Assembly (NCBI RefSeq): GCF_004168285.1
Contig: NZ_SEWF01000008.1
Coordinates: 115,824-179,823, forward strand
Source: Emticicia agri
Lineage (GTDB): Bacteria > Bacteroidota > Bacteroidia > Cytophagales > Spirosomataceae
Length of the DNA: 64,000 nucleotides
Direction: 5' to 3'
Numbering within the stretch: position 1 is the stretch's first letter; every line of letters starts with the position of its first letter. The translations under genes and the position numbers were made by a program. The notes beneath the pieces were generated by a model. The model was not told the origin of the DNA and searched no databases. It saw nothing but the letters and a program-made list of their open reading frames with translations. This document shows, piece after piece, positions 62,196-64,000 of the stretch.

Positions 62196-63293
62196 ATGAA
62201 AAAACACTTTACCGGTTTAATTTTTCTTCTGCTCATTCAATCGGCCTGTTATGTAAAAGCTCAGGTTCAAGTCTCGCCTAAGGTTATTGCTTCGTCAGGT
62301 GGGTATAGTGCTACAGGAAATTTGCAGGTATCCTGGACATTGGGCGAAACCTTTATTACCGAACTAACCGGGAGTGGGTTGTCTGCTACCCAGGGGTTTC
62401 AGCAAAATACCAGTATCTGCTTGAGTGTTGTTGATTATCAGTATGTAAAATCGGGCAATCCCTATCAGAGTCTATTTCCGCTGGTAAACGGCATGACTAT
62501 CAATCAGATACCCGAGCAGGTATCAATATTGGTTACCGCAGTATGCAGCAATGTACCTATTGGAAGTTTTGAGATGAATTTGCAAGGCCCCGAATTTAAC
62601 TGGAATATTATACAGAACATTCACCCGAGTGCGCTATTTGATAATATAGGCAATCATGTGTATGGCCGGAATTTCATTCCGGGAAACTATACCCTGACCG
62701 TAACAGGATATGCCGAGGACAACAAAGGGGGTGGCATGACTTACGGACCTGTTCAAACCCACTTTACTATTGTGGGCAATATTGCTACTATTTCAATGCC
62801 TACGGTCTCTACTCCTACTATCTGCGCAGGGAGTAATGTCGATGTAAACTTTACAGCTACTGGTACTTTTAATCCTGCCAATCAGTTTGAAGTACAATTA
62901 TCAGACCCTGCGGGATTATTTGAAAACCCGACAACTATAGGCGTAACCAATGCAGCAGGAACTGTTAATTGTACCATTCCATTAAATACACCGGAAGGAG
63001 GCAATTATCTGATACGTGTGGTATCTTCCAATCAGGTTTATGCCGGAAATCCGACTATGTCGCAATTAAAAATAAATCCCCAGCATGCTTATTTGGAGAG
63101 CCCCAACAATGATTATGTAACAGGGAATACCGAAATCAAACAGGTAGTAAGTACCATTCATGCAGGCAATAAAGTAGGAACTACTTCAAACATAACCTAT
63201 CAGGCGGGCAAGGCTGTAGTATTAACTCCCGGTTTTGAAACGCAGGCCGGAGGGATTTTTAAAGCACAGATAGCCGCTTGTACGAATAATTAA
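62196..63293 (+). CDS. Exported beta-sandwich protein
   Basis: 365 residues. Signal peptide MKKHFTGLIFLLLIQSACYV. The region near residues 30-70 (GYSATGNLQVSWTLGETFIT and LSATQGFQQ) is common in Bacteroidota surface proteins. Two beta-sandwich stretches follow, and the C-terminus (TYQAGKAVVLTPGFETQAGG, then FKAQIAACTNN) resembles the end of several Bacteroidota exported proteins. Function unknown. The collagen-like gene starts 31 bases after its stop, so the two are probably one operon. Confidence 0.8.
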   Translation: MKKHFTGLIFLLLIQSACYVKAQVQVSPKVIASSGGYSATGNLQVSWTLGETFITELTGSGLSATQGFQQNTSICLSVVDYQYVKSGNPYQSLFPLVNGMTINQIPEQVSILVTAVCSNVPIGSFEMNLQGPEFNWNIIQNIHPSALFDNIGNHVYGRNFIPGNYTLTVTGYAEDNKGGGMTYGPVQTHFTIVGNIATISMPTVSTPTICAGSNVDVNFTATGTFNPANQFEVQLSDPAGLFENPTTIGVTNAAGTVNCTIPLNTPEGGNYLIRVVSSNQVYAGNPTMSQLKINPQHAYLESPNNDYVTGNTEIKQVVSTIHAGNKVGTTSNITYQAGKAVVLTPGFETQAGGIFKAQIAACTNN

Positions 63294-63324
63294 TTATCCA
63301 CTAATCACTATTAACCAATAGTAT

Positions 63325-64000
63325 ATGAAAAAAAATATTCTTTTGCTACTATTCATTATTCCCCTGATGCTACATGCACAGGCACCTCCGGGAATTCCTT
63401 ATCAGGCCATTGCCAGAAATGGAAGTGGGAATGTACTGGTGAATCAGAATATCAGCGTTCGATTCAGTATTCTGACAGGAGGCATCAATGGAACAATTGT
63501 CTATGCAGAAACGCATACCACTACTACCAACAATTTAGGTTTGTTTACGCTCACAGTGGGAAATGGAACTGCACAAACCGGAACTTTCGGCGCAATCAAC
63601 TGGAGCAATGGCAGTAAATTTTTACAGGTAGAAATTGACCCGGCCGCAGGAAATAGCTATATCAACTTAGGGGCAAGCCAGATGATGAGTGTGCCTTACG
63701 CCTTATATGCAGCTACCAGCGGTACACCCGGAGCAACCGGGCCTCAGGGACCTGTTGGAGCTACCGGAGCCACAGGTGCTACTGGAACACAGGGGTCAAT
63801 TGGCCCAACTGGAGCAACAGGACCACAAGGCCCACAAGGGATAGCAGGACCGACAGGCGCAACTGGTGTTACCGGACCAACAGGCGTAACAGGTGCTACG
63901 GGTCCGCAAGGGTCGCAAGGTATAGCAGGGCCACAAGGTGTAGCAGGACCGACAGGCGCAACTGGAGCTAATGGTGCTACGGGTCCACAAGGGATAGCAG
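63325..64000 (+). CDS. Collagen-like exported protein, C-terminus outside window
   Basis: The frame from ATG 63325 is open to the right edge (about 225 residues visible). Signal peptide [20 protein letters not shown] globular N-terminal beta domain ([20 protein letters not shown] to [14 protein letters not shown]) is followed from about residue 132 by Gly-x-y triplets ([16 protein letters not shown] and so on), the mark of collagen-like triple helices. Bacterial collagen-like proteins are usually surface-exposed and trimeric. The C-terminal part may hold a tail-fibre or adhesin domain that cannot be seen. Confidence 0.9.
   Translation, partial: MKKNILLLLFIIPLMLHAQAPPGIPYQAIARNGSGNVLVNQNISVRFSILTGGINGTIVYAETHTTTTNNLGLFTLTVGNGTAQTGTFGAINWSNGSKFLQVEIDPAAGNSYINLGASQMMSVPYALYAATSGTPGATGPQGPVGATGATGATGTQGSIGPTGATGPQGPQGIAGPTGATGVTGPTGVTGATGPQGSQGIAGPQGVAGPTGATGANGATGPQGIA

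Noticed and set aside
1..64000. tRNA, rRNA, insertion sequence or prophage
   Set aside because: I looked for cloverleaf-type sequences, rRNA fragments, transposase and integrase motifs in the gaps and gene list and found none.

Overview
The window looks like chromosomal DNA of a Bacteroidota bacterium, most likely Cytophagales (Spirosomaceae-like, for example relatives of Emticicia, Arcicella or Runella; the genus is a guess). Evidence: moderate to low GC, promoters of the TTTG-N19-TAnnTTTG type (clearest at 32954-32984), few purine-rich ribosome binding sites, and many families typical of the phylum: large MacB/FtsX-type permeases, CarboxypepD_reg-like and plug/barrel proteins, DUF1080 and DUF1553 proteins, DUF3667, DUF2853 and NVGIGT-repeat surface proteins. 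No rRNA, tRNA, CRISPR array, intact insertion sequence or prophage was found. 57 genes are described; one is cut by the left edge, one by the right edge, and two are broken.

Layout. 1-2147: partial secreted cytochrome-type DUF1549/DUF1553 protein. 2863-5807: an unassigned three-gene module (coiled-coil protein, membrane-anchored coiled-coil protein, membrane-anchored Ppx/GppA-like protein). 5936-12190: FtsX-type permease, Gfo/Idh/MocA oxidoreductase, multi-PAS histidine kinase. 12578-17493: housekeeping genes thrC, carA and cdsA with a DUF2007 gene. 17759-21733: secreted NVGIGT protein, M43 protease, lipoprotein and single-domain LytTR regulator, with three matching palindrome-plus-promoter units in the intergenic DNA. 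21730-24393: M19 dipeptidase, GNAT, nucleotidyltransferase. 24585-28705: DUF1080-PA14 protein and a beta-propeller dehydrogenase fused to a cupredoxin. 28806-34392: small enzymes, clpX, metF, DUF2853. 34532-38176: probable operon GntP transporter, RidA, VOC enzyme, D-threonine-aldolase-like enzyme. 38240-40192: solitary mcrC and a frameshifted lipoprotein gene. 40415-44591: hybrid kinase with FIST sensor, then a GHMP sugar kinase. 44858-46542: arsR-arsM-arsC without an efflux pump. 46859-54136: small membrane protein, outer-membrane barrel, MFS transporter, DUF3667, and a sugar set (Gfo/Idh, TIM-barrel isomerase, DUF1080) interrupted by a four-helix-bundle gene carrying an amber codon. 55157-59115: AT-rich block with a small Cys-containing exported protein and an 895-codon-class plug/barrel protein. 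59158-64000: DUF4180, M23 peptidase, LacI regulator, secreted protein and the start of a collagen-like protein.

Functional threads. The oxidoreductases, TIM-barrel isomerase, DUF1080 proteins and MFS carrier fit oxidation-based (3-keto) sugar breakdown. The arsenic genes share two near-identical operators. The intergenic DNA is rich in structured repeats: three copies of a GTAGAGACG hairpin-pair element, three copies of a GC-rich foldback element, octamer tandem arrays, and several single foldbacks. These are probably non-autonomous elements and terminators.

All functional calls come from reading translated sequence and motifs; no database search was run.
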